The notes under the pieces are model-generated. The model saw nothing but the letters and a program-made list of their open reading frames with translations, was not told where the DNA came from and searched no databases. A stretch of DNA of 64,000 nt from Campylobacter sp. RM6914 (GTDB taxonomy: Bacteria > Campylobacterota > Campylobacteria > Campylobacterales > Campylobacteraceae), in the NCBI RefSeq assembly GCF_004803835.1, contig NZ_CP012545.1, forward strand, positions 1,054,001 to 1,118,000. The letters are read 5' to 3'. The position numbers and the translations under genes were made by a program. Positions 8,791 to 18,198 of the stretch are shown piece by piece (within the stretch, counting starts at the first letter, position 1; every line of letters begins with the position of its first letter).

Positions 8791-9036
8791 TTATCGTTTT
8801 CTTTCTCTTAAAATTTTATAAATCCCATAAAGCGTTATGCCTATCCAAAAAACCTCTATCAAAAATGAGCCTAGGTTAAAATGAACACAAAGCGACACGA
8901 TAAGCAAGACTGCTCCGATCAAATTTATAACCTGAAAACGCATGCTGTTGGCGTCCACTCGTCCGAGTTGAAGTAAAAAATATGCTCCAACAACGCAGAG
9001 CATGCCCAAAAATCCAATAAATTGAAAAATATCCAC
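8791..9036 (-). CDS. Small CBU_0592-like membrane protein
   Basis: An 81-residue protein made of about three hydrophobic helices ending in a basic tail (ILRERKR). The GTG at 9036 is chosen as the start because GGGAG lies about 7 bases upstream; a longer reading from 9069 has no such site. The sequence pattern (GFLGMLCVVGAYFLLQLGRVD, then NLIGAVLLIVSL) resembles the widespread CBU_0592 group of small bacterial membrane proteins, whose role is unknown. It stands alone between the cytochrome remnant and the divergent ABC transporter operon. Confidence 0.7.
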   Translation of the reverse strand: MDIFQFIGFLGMLCVVGAYFLLQLGRVDANSMRFQVINLIGAVLLIVSLCVHFNLGSFLIEVFWIGITLYGIYKILRERKR

Positions 9037-9157
9037 ATTAACTCCCGAAAAAAGTTTGTATCTTATCAAAATTTAGCTTTAGTAATTCCGTAAAAGATAA
9101 ATTTAGTATTTTTTGGATAAAATCAGTCTTTTTAAATTTACTTCAGTTTGGAAAATT

Positions 9158-9811
9158 ATGGATTTTGATTTTATTGCTAAATTTTATCCTATGTATATAA
9201 AAGCCGGCATTTTAACGCTTGAACTAGCGTTTTTGGGTATATTTTTCTCTATCACTATAGGCATTTTATGTATGGCGATTAGATATTTTCACATTAAGCC
9301 TTTAAAACCGCTAGTAACGGGATACATCGAGCTAAGCAGAAACACCCCTCTTCTTATCCAGCTTTTCTTTTTATACTACGGCTTGCCAAAACTTGGTATA
9401 AATTTAAGCTCATTTTCATGTGCGGTTATCGGACTTGCCTTTTTGGGCGGAAGTTATATGGCAGAAAGTTTTAGGCTAGGATACGAGTCGGTAAGAATAT
9501 CCCAAATCGAAGCAGGACTTAGTATCGGACTAAATAAAACGCAAATTTTATACCATATCGTCTCGCCGCAAGCCTTTAGAGTGGCGCTTCCAAGCATCAG
9601 TGCAAATGTGATATTTTTGTTAAAAGAAACCTCGATCGTAAGCATAGTCGCATTAGCCGACCTTGTCTATGTCGCAAAAGATATCATCGGACTTTATTAT
9701 AAGACAGATGAGGCACTGTTTATGCTAGTGATGAGCTATCTAGCCATCATATTACCTATCTCGTTTGCCTTAAGCATATGGGAAAAAAGGATGGCAAATG
9801 CAAGGAGTTAA
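9158..9811 (+). CDS. Polar amino acid ABC transporter permease
   Basis: A 217-residue inner-membrane protein of the HisM/GlnP permease family, with about five helices. The coupling-loop motif is EAGLSIGLNKTQILYHIVSPQA, the EAA signature that docks on the ATPase, and YIELSRNTPLLIQLFF is the family block in the first half. The ATG at 9158 is preferred to the upstream TTG at 9113 because it has GGAAAA just upstream and gives the usual N-terminus. It overlaps the second permease gene by 14 bases; the two would form a heterodimeric channel. Confidence 0.9.
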   Translation: MDFDFIAKFYPMYIKAGILTLELAFLGIFFSITIGILCMAIRYFHIKPLKPLVTGYIELSRNTPLLIQLFFLYYGLPKLGINLSSFSCAVIGLAFLGGSYMAESFRLGYESVRISQIEAGLSIGLNKTQILYHIVSPQAFRVALPSISANVIFLLKETSIVSIVALADLVYVAKDIIGLYYKTDEALFMLVMSYLAIILPISFALSIWEKRMANARS

Positions 9812-10466
9812 TATACTTTTTGAACAAGAAACTCTAATGCGCCTCATGCAAGGCTTGCTAGTAAGCCTTGAAATTTCGGTCATTTCTATTATTATTTCTG
9901 TTTTTGGCGGCTTGGTGCTTGGCGTTTTAATGAGCCTAAAAAACAAACCACTTTATTGGCTACTTAAAATTTGCCTTGAGATAGTGCGCATAATGCCAAC
10001 CATCGTTTGGCTTTTTATATTCTATTTTGGTCTTACAAGGGCTACGGGGATGCATATTAGCGCGTTTATGGCCTCGCTTTTAGTTTTTAGCGTATGGGGA
10101 GTTTTTGAGATGATGGATATCGTGCGCGGCGCAGTCGTCTCCATACCAAAACACCAGTTTGAAAGTGCACAGAGTCTAGGACTAAACAAATTTAAAATTT
10201 ACACTTATGTTATCGTGCCTTTGGCGTTTCGTAGGCTGGTTCCTGGAGCCGTAAATTTACTTAGTCGTATGATAAAAACAACGTCTATTGTTGTGTTAAT
10301 TGGTGTTGTAGAAGTTGTAAAAGTAGGTCAGCAAATCATCGAACGACACGTATTTACAAACAATATGGCGCCGTTTTGGGTTTATGGTTTTATATTCTTT
10401 TTATATTTTATAATCTGCTATCCAATCTCTAAATTTTCAAAAAAATTAGAAGAGCGTTGGGGCTAA
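9798..10466 (+). CDS. Polar amino acid ABC transporter permease, second subunit
   Basis: A 222-residue permease of the same HisM/GlnP family as its upstream partner. It carries EIVRIMPTIVWLFIFYFGL (family block) and the EAA-type loop FESAQSLGLNKFKIYTYVIVPLAFR. It overlaps the first permease gene by 14 bases and is followed 10 bases later by the ATPase gene, so the three are one transcription unit. The likely solute is an amino acid. The binding lipoprotein at 11342 (CjaA-like) is the probable partner, which would point to cysteine, but this pairing is inferred from position. Confidence 0.9.
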   Translation: MQGVNILFEQETLMRLMQGLLVSLEISVISIIISVFGGLVLGVLMSLKNKPLYWLLKICLEIVRIMPTIVWLFIFYFGLTRATGMHISAFMASLLVFSVWGVFEMMDIVRGAVVSIPKHQFESAQSLGLNKFKIYTYVIVPLAFRRLVPGAVNLLSRMIKTTSIVVLIGVVEVVKVGQQIIERHVFTNNMAPFWVYGFIFFLYFIICYPISKFSKKLEERWG

Positions 10467-10476
10467 GGAGTGAAAT

Positions 10477-11211
10477 TTGGACTATATTTTAGAGCTTAAA
10501 AACGTTAATAAATTTTATGGATCATCACAGGCTTTACATGATATAAATTTACAAGTAAAACAAGGTGAAGTCGTAGTTCTTCTAGGACCTTCGGGATGTG
10601 GTAAAAGCACAACTTTAAGATGTATAAACGGACTTGAGAGTATAGCTAGCGGCGAGATAATCATAGCCGGCGATACAGTGACAAAAGACTATAAAAACTG
10701 GACAAAAATGCGCCAACGCGTGGGAATGGTCTTTCAAAGTTATGAACTTTTTGACCACATGAATGTGCTTGAAAATATCATGCTAGGTCCCATAAAAGCC
10801 CAGGGCAGAAACAAAGAAGAAGTAGAAAAAGAAGCAGATATGTGGCTTGAAAAAGTCGGCCTTAGCGATAAAAAATTTGCCCGTCCAAAAGAGCTTAGTG
10901 GCGGTCAAAAACAACGTATCGCCATCGTAAGAGCGCTTTGCATGAACCCGGAACTAATGCTATTTGACGAGGTTACGGCAGCACTTGATCCTGAAATCGT
11001 CCGAGAAGTGTTAAATGTCATACTAAATTTAGCCAAAGAGGGCATGACGATGCTAATCGTAACCCACGAAATGGACTTTGCCCGCGCAGTTGCGGACAGG
11101 ATTGTATTTATGGACGGCGGACATATAATTGAACAAAACACGCCTGAAAAATTCTTTTCAAATCCAAAAACCGAACGCGCTAAAAAATTCTTAAATTTAT
11201 TTACATTCTAG
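10477..11211 (+). CDS. Amino acid ABC transporter ATP-binding protein (GlnQ/HisP family)
   Basis: A 244-residue ATPase of a polar amino acid importer. Walker A is GPSGCGKST (about 37-45), the Q-loop is VFQSYELF, the ABC signature is LSGGQKQR, Walker B is LMLFDEV and the switch His is in VTHEMDFA. Translation begins at a TTG codon, supported by AAGGAG 10 bases upstream and by a family-typical N-terminus ([12 protein letters not shown]). It closes the operon with the two permeases and is followed by an intrinsic terminator. Confidence 0.95.
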   Translation: MDYILELKNVNKFYGSSQALHDINLQVKQGEVVVLLGPSGCGKSTTLRCINGLESIASGEIIIAGDTVTKDYKNWTKMRQRVGMVFQSYELFDHMNVLENIMLGPIKAQGRNKEEVEKEADMWLEKVGLSDKKFARPKELSGGQKQRIAIVRALCMNPELMLFDEVTAALDPEIVREVLNVILNLAKEGMTMLIVTHEMDFARAVADRIVFMDGGHIIEQNTPEKFFSNPKTERAKKFLNLFTF

Positions 11212-11215
11212 TCAG

Positions 11216-11254
11216 ATAACGGCAATTTTTTTATTATTTTGCCGTTATTTTTTA
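11216..11254 (+). terminator. Intrinsic terminator after the amino acid ABC operon
   Basis: A 10-bp stem (ATAACGGCAA 11216-11225 with TTGCCGTTAT 11239-11248) is followed by a T-rich run to 11253. It begins 5 bases after the ATPase stop codon, and separates the permease/ATPase operon from the binding-lipoprotein gene, which must have its own promoter. Confidence 0.85.
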
Positions 11255-11341
11255 CATTATATTTATTTTTTAAATATTTAAACTTCTTTTTAGTAAATTT
11301 CTAATACTATTTTGGTCTTATTTTAACACAAGGAGAAAGAG

Positions 11342-12184
11342 ATGAAGAAAATTATTTTTTCATTTTTAGCACTTATCGCTACCGTCTTTCTAACGGGTTG
11401 TGGTAATGACAAAGTTGCCGATGCGCAAAATGACGCACTGGCTAAAATAAAAGAGCAAGGATTTGTTCGTATAGGCGTTTTTAGCGACAAACCACCGTTT
11501 GGATATATCGGCAAAGACGGCAAAAACGAAGGCTATGACGTTTACTTTGCAAAACGTATCGCAAAAGACTTGCTGGGAGATGAAAACAAGGTAAAATTTG
11601 AACTTGTAGAAGCTGCAAGCAGAGCTGAATTCTTAGTTGCAAACAAAGTTGATATAATCCTCGCAAACTTCACCAAAACACCCGAACGTGCACAAATAGT
11701 TGATTTTGCATTGCCATATATGAAAGTTAGCCTTGGTATAGTTAGTCCAGATGGCGCTCCTATAAAAGACATAAGTGAACTAAAAGGCAAAAAACTGATC
11801 GTAAACAAAGGCACAACTGCCGATGCTTATTTTACTAAAAATCACCCAGATATAGAGCTTTTAAAATTTGACCAAAATACAGAAACATTTGGCGCGTTGC
11901 TTGATGGTCGTGGTGCTGCTTTAGCTCATGATAACGCCCTACTTTTTGCATGGGCAAAAGAAAATCCAGGTTTTAAAGTTGGAGTTGAAGCTCTTGGAGA
12001 TATCGACGTGATCGCTCCTGCAGTTAGAAAAGGGAACAAAACTTTACTTGAGTGGATAAACAACGAGATAGCAGAACTTGCGAAAGAAAATTTCTTCCAT
12101 AAAGCTTACGATGCAACACTTAAACCAATTTACGGCGATAGTGTAAATCCTGAATCTTTAGTCGTTGAAGGCGGCAAACTTTAA
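11342..12184 (+). CDS. cjaA: CjaA-like amino acid (cysteine) binding lipoprotein
   Basis: A 280-residue periplasmic solute-binding protein of family 3. The signal peptide ends in the lipobox LTGC (Cys20 lipidated), so it is anchored to a membrane. The body carries the family blocks GFVRIGVFSDKPPFGY, GYDVYFAKRIA and LVANKVDIILANFTKTPERA. The whole sequence resembles the immunodominant Campylobacter antigen CjaA, known to bind cysteine. AAGGAGAAAGAG precedes the ATG. It probably serves the ABC transporter encoded upstream, but is expressed separately because a terminator lies between them. The symbol rests on overall resemblance. Confidence 0.88.
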   Translation: MKKIIFSFLALIATVFLTGCGNDKVADAQNDALAKIKEQGFVRIGVFSDKPPFGYIGKDGKNEGYDVYFAKRIAKDLLGDENKVKFELVEAASRAEFLVANKVDIILANFTKTPERAQIVDFALPYMKVSLGIVSPDGAPIKDISELKGKKLIVNKGTTADAYFTKNHPDIELLKFDQNTETFGALLDGRGAALAHDNALLFAWAKENPGFKVGVEALGDIDVIAPAVRKGNKTLLEWINNEIAELAKENFFHKAYDATLKPIYGDSVNPESLVVEGGKL

Positions 12185-12209
12185 TAAAAGGAGCTCTTGC
12201 TCCTTTTAT
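12184..12209 (+). terminator. Intrinsic terminator of cjaA
   Basis: An 11-bp stem (ATAAAAGGAGC with GCTCCTTTTAT) around a TCTT loop overlaps the cjaA stop codon region. The T run is part of the stem. It may also act for the convergent restriction operon, which ends at 12243. Confidence 0.8.
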
Positions 12210-12242
12210 CTATCCTGAAGTCATAAACAATTAATACAAATC

Positions 12243-13034
12243 TTAATATTTTATAAAGCTTTCAACGCAATTACAATGGAGCCTTTGCAGAATAGCATCA
12301 TAATATCTCTCATCTTTTTCTATGCCGATAAATTTTCTATCGTATCTTTTTGCTATAAACGGAGTCGTTCCGCTCCCTGCAAATGGATCAAGCACTATAT
12401 CGCCAACATTTGAAAAGCCTAAAATTATGCGTTTTAATAGCTCCTCCGGTTTTTGCGTCGGGTGCAAAGCCTTGCCGCTATTTTCGTCTTTTAGTCGCTC
12501 CTTGCCTTGACAAAGCGGGATTTGCCACACGTCTCTAAGCTGTTTTTTGGAGCCATCTTTTTGTCTATCAGGATTTAGTTCTTTTAAAATTTCATAGTTA
12601 AAAACCCAACCGCTTCCTTTGACCGCCCATACTACGAATTCCGTCGTGTGGGTCAAAACTCGCCTTGTTAAATTCGGCATTGCGTTTGTTTTTTGCCACG
12701 TGATTATGTTTTTTATCTCAAATTTGCTATGCTTTAAAGCCGTAATCGCTTCAGCGATATTGTGATAGCTACAAGCGATAAAAATAGATCCGTTATCTTT
12801 TAATGTTTTACTACAAAGCTCCACCCATTCGTGAGTAAATCGCTCGTATTTATCGCTATCCATTTTATCCCAAGCTTCATTTACCATAAAATAATCACCG
12901 CCAGTTTTATTATTTATAAGTTTTAGCCCGTTACCAGATAGATTATATGGCGGATCGGCAAATACAAGCTGAACGCTTTTTGGTTTGATTGTTTTTAAAA
13001 TTTCAATACAATCTCCGTGATAAATTTTGTTCAT
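12243..13034 (-). CDS. Type II adenine-specific DNA methyltransferase, beta class
   Basis: A 263-residue N6-adenine methyltransferase. The catalytic motif DPPYNLSG (about 27-34) comes first and the cofactor motif DPFAGSGTT (about 216-224) comes last, the order that defines the beta class (like DpnA, HinfI and CcrM). The target-recognition region lies between, with the conserved LHPTQKPEELL segment. It should protect one strand of the recognition site of the AlwI-like endonuclease encoded just upstream; the other strand would be covered by the D12-class enzyme at 15750. Its start overlaps the endonuclease stop (ATGA). It is the last gene of the restriction operon. Confidence 0.92.
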   Translation of the reverse strand: MNKIYHGDCIEILKTIKPKSVQLVFADPPYNLSGNGLKLINNKTGGDYFMVNEAWDKMDSDKYERFTHEWVELCSKTLKDNGSIFIACSYHNIAEAITALKHSKFEIKNIITWQKTNAMPNLTRRVLTHTTEFVVWAVKGSGWVFNYEILKELNPDRQKDGSKKQLRDVWQIPLCQGKERLKDENSGKALHPTQKPEELLKRIILGFSNVGDIVLDPFAGSGTTPFIAKRYDRKFIGIEKDERYYDAILQRLHCNCVESFIKY

Positions 13035-14806
13035 ATCAAGCTTTCTTTATAGCTTAAAATTTTTACAGGGATTTTTGCCATCCACTCATCGCAGTTTTGT
13101 GATATCTCCACATCTTTTATGATAAAATCCAGCAAATTTTTAAATTTAATATGAGAAATCATCTTTTTATCCGCTTTTGCCGTTTTGACGGCGGTTAAAA
13201 TTTCTATGATTTGAGCTATATTTAGCGGGATTATCTTTTGTTTTTTGCCCTCATATTCATATTTGTTTGCTATCCAAAAAGTATTTAAAGTGTCTCTGTG
13301 AATTTTGGGAGCAATAAAAATGCAGTAGTTATCTTCTTTTGCAGAAACATTTTCAAACTCCCTTAAATGCCTCATCACAGGCTGTCCTTCATTATACCAT
13401 TGATTGCGTCCGCTTAGGATCGTAACTTCGCAAATAGAGTTAAACCCATCATAAAAACACTCAATATCTGGTCTATTTGCGGGTGCTGTAAATATTATCT
13501 CATTATCATCGCCAAAAAGCGAATTGGGCTTTATTTTAATCGCGTCATTAATGATATTTAATGATAAATTTATATATTTTTCAAGTGCAATGCTAGGCTT
13601 GATATCAAGTTTATTTATGTTTTTTAAAGCCTCTATTACCTTGTCTATGTTGTCTAAATTTTCAAACCTAGCTTTTAGAATCAGATTTAAAAGTTCACCT
13701 CTATAAGCTCTAAGCTCTGTTATTTGGCTCTCTAATTCATCGCTTTGTATCACAAAAGTCTCTTTTAAATTTAAGCTTTTTTCTAGCTCTTTTATTTCGC
13801 ATTTTAGATTATCAAGAATTTCGTTTTGCTTATCTTGCCAAGGCAAAATAGGTAAATTTTTATCGCAAATGTATTTTTTATATTCATCTTTTGTAAAATC
13901 ATCGGCGGTTGCGTTAAACGAAGTAAGCAGATTCCTAATCTCCACAGACCTCCTAGGCTCTAAATCTATATAATATCCGCCGCCTCTTATGTAGATAAGA
14001 CGCGTAAGCCTAAAATATCTTATGGTATTATCCGCATAATCTTTTAAATTTTTAAATGTGGCATTTTGAAAGTCTGCAAAAAAATTATTTATATAATTAT
14101 CTATAAATTCTTGCTCTTTTTTGTAGTCTTTTATCTTACCAAGCTCGGTTCTAAAGTCGATTAAATTTTGAGCCTGGGTCTTTAGACAGGTAAAATCCAA
14201 TAAACTTTGTGCAAAAATAGTAAATTCGAGCTTTGAGATACCTTTTGCTTTTAACCCTTTGTTTTTACAAATTTGATTTACTTCGTTTATTAGATGAAGT
14301 GTCGCGATAAAGGGCTTTATATTGTAAATTTTTGCATCCGCAAATTCTTTATCGACGGGGTTTGGATACTGCCATTTTAAAAAACTTTTTAGATAAAGTT
14401 CGCCTAAATCAAGCTTGTCTAGTAAAAAATCTCGCCCCAAATCGGTAATTTTTATAAATTTATTTTCTATCGTAGCAAGTCCGATTTTTTCAAGCGGTTT
14501 AAAAGAGGTTCGCCCACGCATTGCGGGGTCTTCATAGTTTTTTGCCTCAAAAATTTCCATCGCCTTATCAAGCGAAATCTCGTTATTCGGGTTATCTATA
14601 AGTTTAATTAAATTTTTATCTAACCCGTTATAAAACTGCGAATTTGAAAATCCGTAAACGCGATTTTTAATAAGTCTAGCTTGAAATTCCATCTGAGCTA
14701 AGCCGTCCCAAGCTCTGCCGTCTATTTCACTTAACGTAGCTAAAAAATCTTTAAGCCTCTCTGGGTTTCTAACGGTTGTCGAAATCGACCAAACTTTTTT
14801 ATTCAT
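13031..14806 (-). CDS. AlwI-family type II restriction endonuclease
   Basis: A 591-residue protein whose N-terminus, VWSISTTVRNPERLKDFL, is the signature of the AlwI family of type IIS endonucleases (AlwI itself cuts near GGATC; relatives such as PleI and MlyI read GAGTC). The length fits the family. A candidate nuclease core is the later part around FDGFNSICEVTILSGRNQWYNEGQPVMRH (acidic residue followed by CEVT, a PD-(D/E)XK-like pattern), though I cannot assign catalytic residues with certainty. It lies between two methyltransferase genes, as expected for an asymmetric site needing two modifying enzymes. Its ATG overlaps the stop of the small gene upstream (ATGA). The exact target sequence is unknown. 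Confidence 0.9.
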   Translation of the reverse strand: MNKKVWSISTTVRNPERLKDFLATLSEIDGRAWDGLAQMEFQARLIKNRVYGFSNSQFYNGLDKNLIKLIDNPNNEISLDKAMEIFEAKNYEDPAMRGRTSFKPLEKIGLATIENKFIKITDLGRDFLLDKLDLGELYLKSFLKWQYPNPVDKEFADAKIYNIKPFIATLHLINEVNQICKNKGLKAKGISKLEFTIFAQSLLDFTCLKTQAQNLIDFRTELGKIKDYKKEQEFIDNYINNFFADFQNATFKNLKDYADNTIRYFRLTRLIYIRGGGYYIDLEPRRSVEIRNLLTSFNATADDFTKDEYKKYICDKNLPILPWQDKQNEILDNLKCEIKELEKSLNLKETFVIQSDELESQITELRAYRGELLNLILKARFENLDNIDKVIEALKNINKLDIKPSIALEKYINLSLNIINDAIKIKPNSLFGDDNEIIFTAPANRPDIECFYDGFNSICEVTILSGRNQWYNEGQPVMRHLREFENVSAKEDNYCIFIAPKIHRDTLNTFWIANKYEYEGKKQKIIPLNIAQIIEILTAVKTAKADKKMISHIKFKNLLDFIIKDVEISQNCDEWMAKIPVKILSYKESLI

Positions 14807-15231
14807 TGTATTTTTCTTGCAAAATCTTCGGTTGTTATATTTCTAGATTTTATTGTTACCACTTGATATTCCGGCTCTGATGTTTCAATAACTTCTTCTA
14901 TATGTTCTTTTGTGCCACCAATTAAATTATAAATACTACTTGGACGCATATTATCTGTATTGGTTTTTTTAGTTATGATTTTTTTAGTGATTGGTTTAAT
15001 AATCTCTTTTTCGGCACTCTCTAAAATGGTCATTTTTTCTTGAATGTCAAAAACTTTCATTTTAAGTTTTGGAATTTCTAAAATACCCAAACTCTCATTT
15101 GTATCTGGATCAAATATCTCTCCGTCTTTTTGAAATACAATAAATATATCGGTTTGATTTATATTATCAATCCTACCTTTATTTATAGTTACCTTAGTAT
15201 TATCTATTATCTTTATTATCTTTGCTTCCAT
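14803..15231 (-). CDS. Unknown protein with N-terminal FlgT-C/NfeD-like beta domain, inside the restriction operon
   Basis: A 142-residue soluble protein of no recognised family. Residues 1-70 look like a small beta-barrel: KIIDNTKVTINKGRIDNINQ, then FIVFQKDGEIFDPDTNESLG and KVFDIQEKMTIL, a pattern also seen in the C-terminal domain of FlgT-like proteins. The rest is charged and probably flexible (KKIITKKTN). It is placed 3 bases after the membrane protein gene and overlaps the endonuclease start by 4 bases, so it is translationally coupled to both. It may be an accessory or control factor of the system, but nothing in it resembles a classical helix-turn-helix C protein. Confidence 0.7.
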   Translation of the reverse strand: MEAKIIKIIDNTKVTINKGRIDNINQTDIFIVFQKDGEIFDPDTNESLGILEIPKLKMKVFDIQEKMTILESAEKEIIKPITKKIITKKTNTDNMRPSSIYNLIGGTKEHIEEVIETSEPEYQVVTIKSRNITTEDFARKIQ

Positions 15232-15234
15232 TTT

Positions 15235-15753
15235 TCATTCATCTCCTCTTAGTTTTTGAATATCGTAGTTTTTTAGTATTAAGCTAAAGTATAATTTTCG
15301 CATATTATTATCTCGCTTTTCATTTAACCAATAAAATTTAATATGATAAATTATATTATCACTTTGTATATGTTTAATACACCCAATCCCTATAAAATTT
15401 TCTACATCATATTCATCTATATAATAAACTTTTATTATATCTTCGTAACTTAACTTTATAGGAGAGTTGTTTTTAAATAAAAAACACCCTTGTAACTCTT
15501 TTTTTAAATCCTCTAATGGAAGTTTTTCAAACATATTATAAGTTAAAAAATATTTTTGATTACAATTGTGTATATACCCAACTAAAAGCGTTATAATAAC
15601 AATAGATATAAATATAACAAGAATAAGCCATTTTATACTTAATACTGAATTTATATCAATACAAAGAGTAACTATTGATGATAAAAATCCTGCAGTAGCG
15701 ATAGATACTGAAAAGATATGTTTTTTAAAATAATCAACAATACTTTTTATCAT
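15235..15753 (-). CDS. Unknown two-helix membrane protein inside the restriction operon
   Basis: A 172-residue protein with two predicted membrane helices near the N-terminus (about residues 15-33 and 40-60) and a cytoplasmic C-terminal domain of about 110 residues rich in Tyr, Asp and Lys. No family is recognised. The ATG overlaps the stop of the D12 methyltransferase (ATGA), and the next gene begins 3 bases after it. A membrane-bound partner is not part of known type II systems. Two-helix proteins do occur as effectors in other defence systems, which makes this gene worth attention, but no function is shown by the sequence. Confidence 0.7.
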   Translation of the reverse strand: MIKSIVDYFKKHIFSVSIATAGFLSSIVTLCIDINSVLSIKWLILVIFISIVIITLLVGYIHNCNQKYFLTYNMFEKLPLEDLKKELQGCFLFKNNSPIKLSYEDIIKVYYIDEYDVENFIGIGCIKHIQSDNIIYHIKFYWLNEKRDNNMRKLYFSLILKNYDIQKLRGDE

Positions 15754-16760
15754 TTATCGACCTTTACAAAAAACACTCTCTCAAAATTATTATCTCGTCT
15801 TGTGTTACCTACGTTAAATTCCCTATGTTTTTGCTCAAAAATTTTAACTTTTCCTCTAGCACCCAAAATTCGCACTATATCTTCATCGCTGATTTTCGCA
15901 TTACTTCTGTGATTGCCTTTATTTGCCATATTGTTGTATGAAAAAAGTATAAATTTACACTTTGCATTTTGCACTAAATCCGCAAAAAGCTTTGTCGCAT
16001 TTACGCCGCTATATCCGCTTTTTATCTTACTTCTATCAAATTTTTTAGCCACTCCAAATACTTGCGGTTTGCTCCAAAGTGCCAAATTTTCAAGTAGATG
16101 ATAGCTATCGCTATATTGTCTTGAATTATATGGTGGATCAAGATACAAAACTTCGCAACTTATCCGTTTTATTAGCTCATTTGCGTCAAGTTTGTAAATT
16201 TCGTTTTCTTTGTTATTTTGCCTGTTGATTTGCGGCAACAAAAGCTCAAATTTACGCTCTTTTATCTCTTTTTTGATATACGCGTCGTAGTGCCCGACGG
16301 TGTTTGCTATCTTGTCTATAGCATAAATTAGCGAAGTTATAAGTATAAATTTCTCTTGTTCGTTTATCTTTTTTGCTTTATATAAATTTTCAATTTCTTC
16401 TCTTATTAGACCTATTTTTACGGCATTTTCTAAGCTAAAATAAAAGTTGCCGAAATTTGACGAGAAATAGTTGTCTTTTTTGCTTTTTAGCACATTTAAT
16501 TTTTTTAATATTTCTAAAATTTTGCTCTCATCAAATTTTTCAATCCCTAAAAACGTGTTTAAATTTACAAAATTATGATAAAGCAAATCATTTGATATTA
16601 TTTTATTATCAGGCTTATTAAAATACTCGCCCACAACGCCGCTTCCTGCAAATATATCGCAAAATTCTGCGAAATTTCCTATTTCATTTTGCACTATTTC
16701 GCCGATGAAGGGCAAAATTTTAAATTTATTTCCAAGATAGCGTCGTTGGTGGATTTTCAA
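15750..16760 (-). CDS. D12-class (Dam-like) adenine DNA methyltransferase
   Basis: A 336-residue N6-adenine methyltransferase. [14 protein letters not shown] and [14 protein letters not shown] (cofactor site, about 35-47) come first and [11 protein letters not shown] (catalytic, Asp about 208) comes late, the alpha-class order of Dam/MethyltransfD12 enzymes. Together with the beta-class enzyme at 12243 it would methylate the two strands of the asymmetric AlwI-type site. Its ATG overlaps the argH stop by 4 bases, so it is translated by ribosomes leaving argH; no promoter can fit between. The class call is firm, the specificity is not. Confidence 0.92.
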   Translation of the reverse strand: MKIHQRRYLGNKFKILPFIGEIVQNEIGNFAEFCDIFAGSGVVGEYFNKPDNKIISNDLLYHNFVNLNTFLGIEKFDESKILEILKKLNVLKSKKDNYFSSNFGNFYFSLENAVKIGLIREEIENLYKAKKINEQEKFILITSLIYAIDKIANTVGHYDAYIKKEIKERKFELLLPQINRQNNKENEIYKLDANELIKRISCEVLYLDPPYNSRQYSDSYHLLENLALWSKPQVFGVAKKFDRSKIKSGYSGVNATKLFADLVQNAKCKFILFSYNNMANKGNHRSNAKISDEDIVRILGARGKVKIFEQKHREFNVGNTRRDNNFERVFFVKVDK

Positions 16761-18139
16761 AATTTTAACCAGCTTTCTATCTCATCTATCTGCACTTGCA
16801 CACTCGCATTTGCTGTGCCACCTTTTGAGCTTCTAGCCTCTTTTGACGCATTTAGATCTAGAAATTTCACAGCATCGGCACTTAAGCTTTCATCTATGCT
16901 TGCAAGCTGTTCGCCTGTTAGTTCGCTTAGATCTACACCCAAATTTTCAGCATACGCCACGGCTTTGCCGGTGATAAAGTGCGCGGTTCTAAACGGCACG
17001 TTTTTCTCACGCACAAGATAATCAGCCAAATCCGTCGCACTCAAATGCCCTTTTTTAGTCACTTTTAGCATATTTTGCTCGTTAAATTTGGCCTCTTTTA
17101 ACATCTCGTTTAGTATATGCACGGACGTAAGTGCGGTATGCACGCTATCAAATACGCCCTCTTTATCCTCTTGCATATCTTTATTATATGCTAGCGGCAA
17201 GCCCTTCATCACGGTTAAAAGTGCAATCAAGTTACCGTTTACCCGCCCTGTTTTACCGCGTATCAGCTCTGCTACATCGGGGTTTTTCTTTTGCGGCATT
17301 ATGGAGCTTCCTGTTGAGTATGTATCGCTTATCGTTACGAAGCCAAATTCTTGCGAACTCCATAAAATTAGCTCTTCGCAAAGCCTTGAAGCGTGCGTCA
17401 TCAAAACGCTTATGTTAAATAAAATCTCTAACGCAAAATCACGGTCAGATACGCTATCCATCGCATTTTGCGTAGCACCTTTAAAGCCAAGCTCACGTGC
17501 CGTCATATCCCTATCTATCTTGTGCGGAGTGCCTGCAAGTGCGGCAGAGCCTAGCGGAGATAGGTTATTTCGCTCCACAGAGCTAGCAAAACGCTCAAAA
17601 TCGCGTCTAAACATAAATGCATAAGCCATCAAATGATAAGCGAGGCTAACAGGCTGTGCGTGCTGAAGGTGCGTAAAACCTGGCATCAGCGTGTCTTTGT
17701 GAGACTTTGCGATATTTGCTAGTGTGGCAATGAAAGCGCGTAGTTCAGCCATTATCTCCTTGCCGCTTCTTAACACGAAAAGGCGAAAGTCAAGAGCTAC
17801 TTGATCATTTCTGCTACGCGCGGTGTGAAGCCTACCGCCAAGCTCCTTGCCAATGATCTCGCTTAGGCGCTTCTCCACGCTCATGTGGATATCTTCATCC
17901 TCTATCTTAAACTCAAATTTACCACTCTCTATCTCAGCTAAAACACCATCAAGCCCTTTGATGATAGCCTCTGCCTCATTTTGCTTTAAAATCCCGCAAG
18001 CGCCAAGCATCTTTGCGTGCGCCTTAGAGCCGGCGATATCCTCACGGTATAAATTTTTATCAAAGCCGATAGATGCGTTAAATTCCTCTAAAAGCCTGCT
18101 ACTCTCACCTGAAAATCTCCCCGACCACATCTTTTTCAT
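16757..18139 (-). CDS. argH: Argininosuccinate lyase
   Basis: A 460-residue enzyme that splits argininosuccinate into arginine and fumarate, the last step of arginine synthesis. The fumarase/lyase signature [11 protein letters not shown] is present (catalytic Ser loop), as are [16 protein letters not shown] and [10 protein letters not shown] (catalytic His), and the length is standard. A promoter-like TATACAAT lies upstream at about 18163-18170 and AAGGAAAAG precedes the ATG. Downstream the restriction operon starts with a 4-base overlap, an unusual coupling of a biosynthetic gene to a defence system. Confidence 0.97.
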   Translation of the reverse strand: MKKMWSGRFSGESSRLLEEFNASIGFDKNLYREDIAGSKAHAKMLGACGILKQNEAEAIIKGLDGVLAEIESGKFEFKIEDEDIHMSVEKRLSEIIGKELGGRLHTARSRNDQVALDFRLFVLRSGKEIMAELRAFIATLANIAKSHKDTLMPGFTHLQHAQPVSLAYHLMAYAFMFRRDFERFASSVERNNLSPLGSAALAGTPHKIDRDMTARELGFKGATQNAMDSVSDRDFALEILFNISVLMTHASRLCEELILWSSQEFGFVTISDTYSTGSSIMPQKKNPDVAELIRGKTGRVNGNLIALLTVMKGLPLAYNKDMQEDKEGVFDSVHTALTSVHILNEMLKEAKFNEQNMLKVTKKGHLSATDLADYLVREKNVPFRTAHFITGKAVAYAENLGVDLSELTGEQLASIDESLSADAVKFLDLNASKEARSSKGGTANASVQVQIDEIESWLKF

Positions 18140-18198
18140 AACTTTTCCTTTGTCAAATTTAAAAGCGTTATTGTATAAAATTTAAGCTAAAAAAGCGC

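Noticed and set aside
17088-17624. Open frame of 178 codons opposite argH
   Set aside because: It mirrors argH codons, has no recognisable motif and no start signal.
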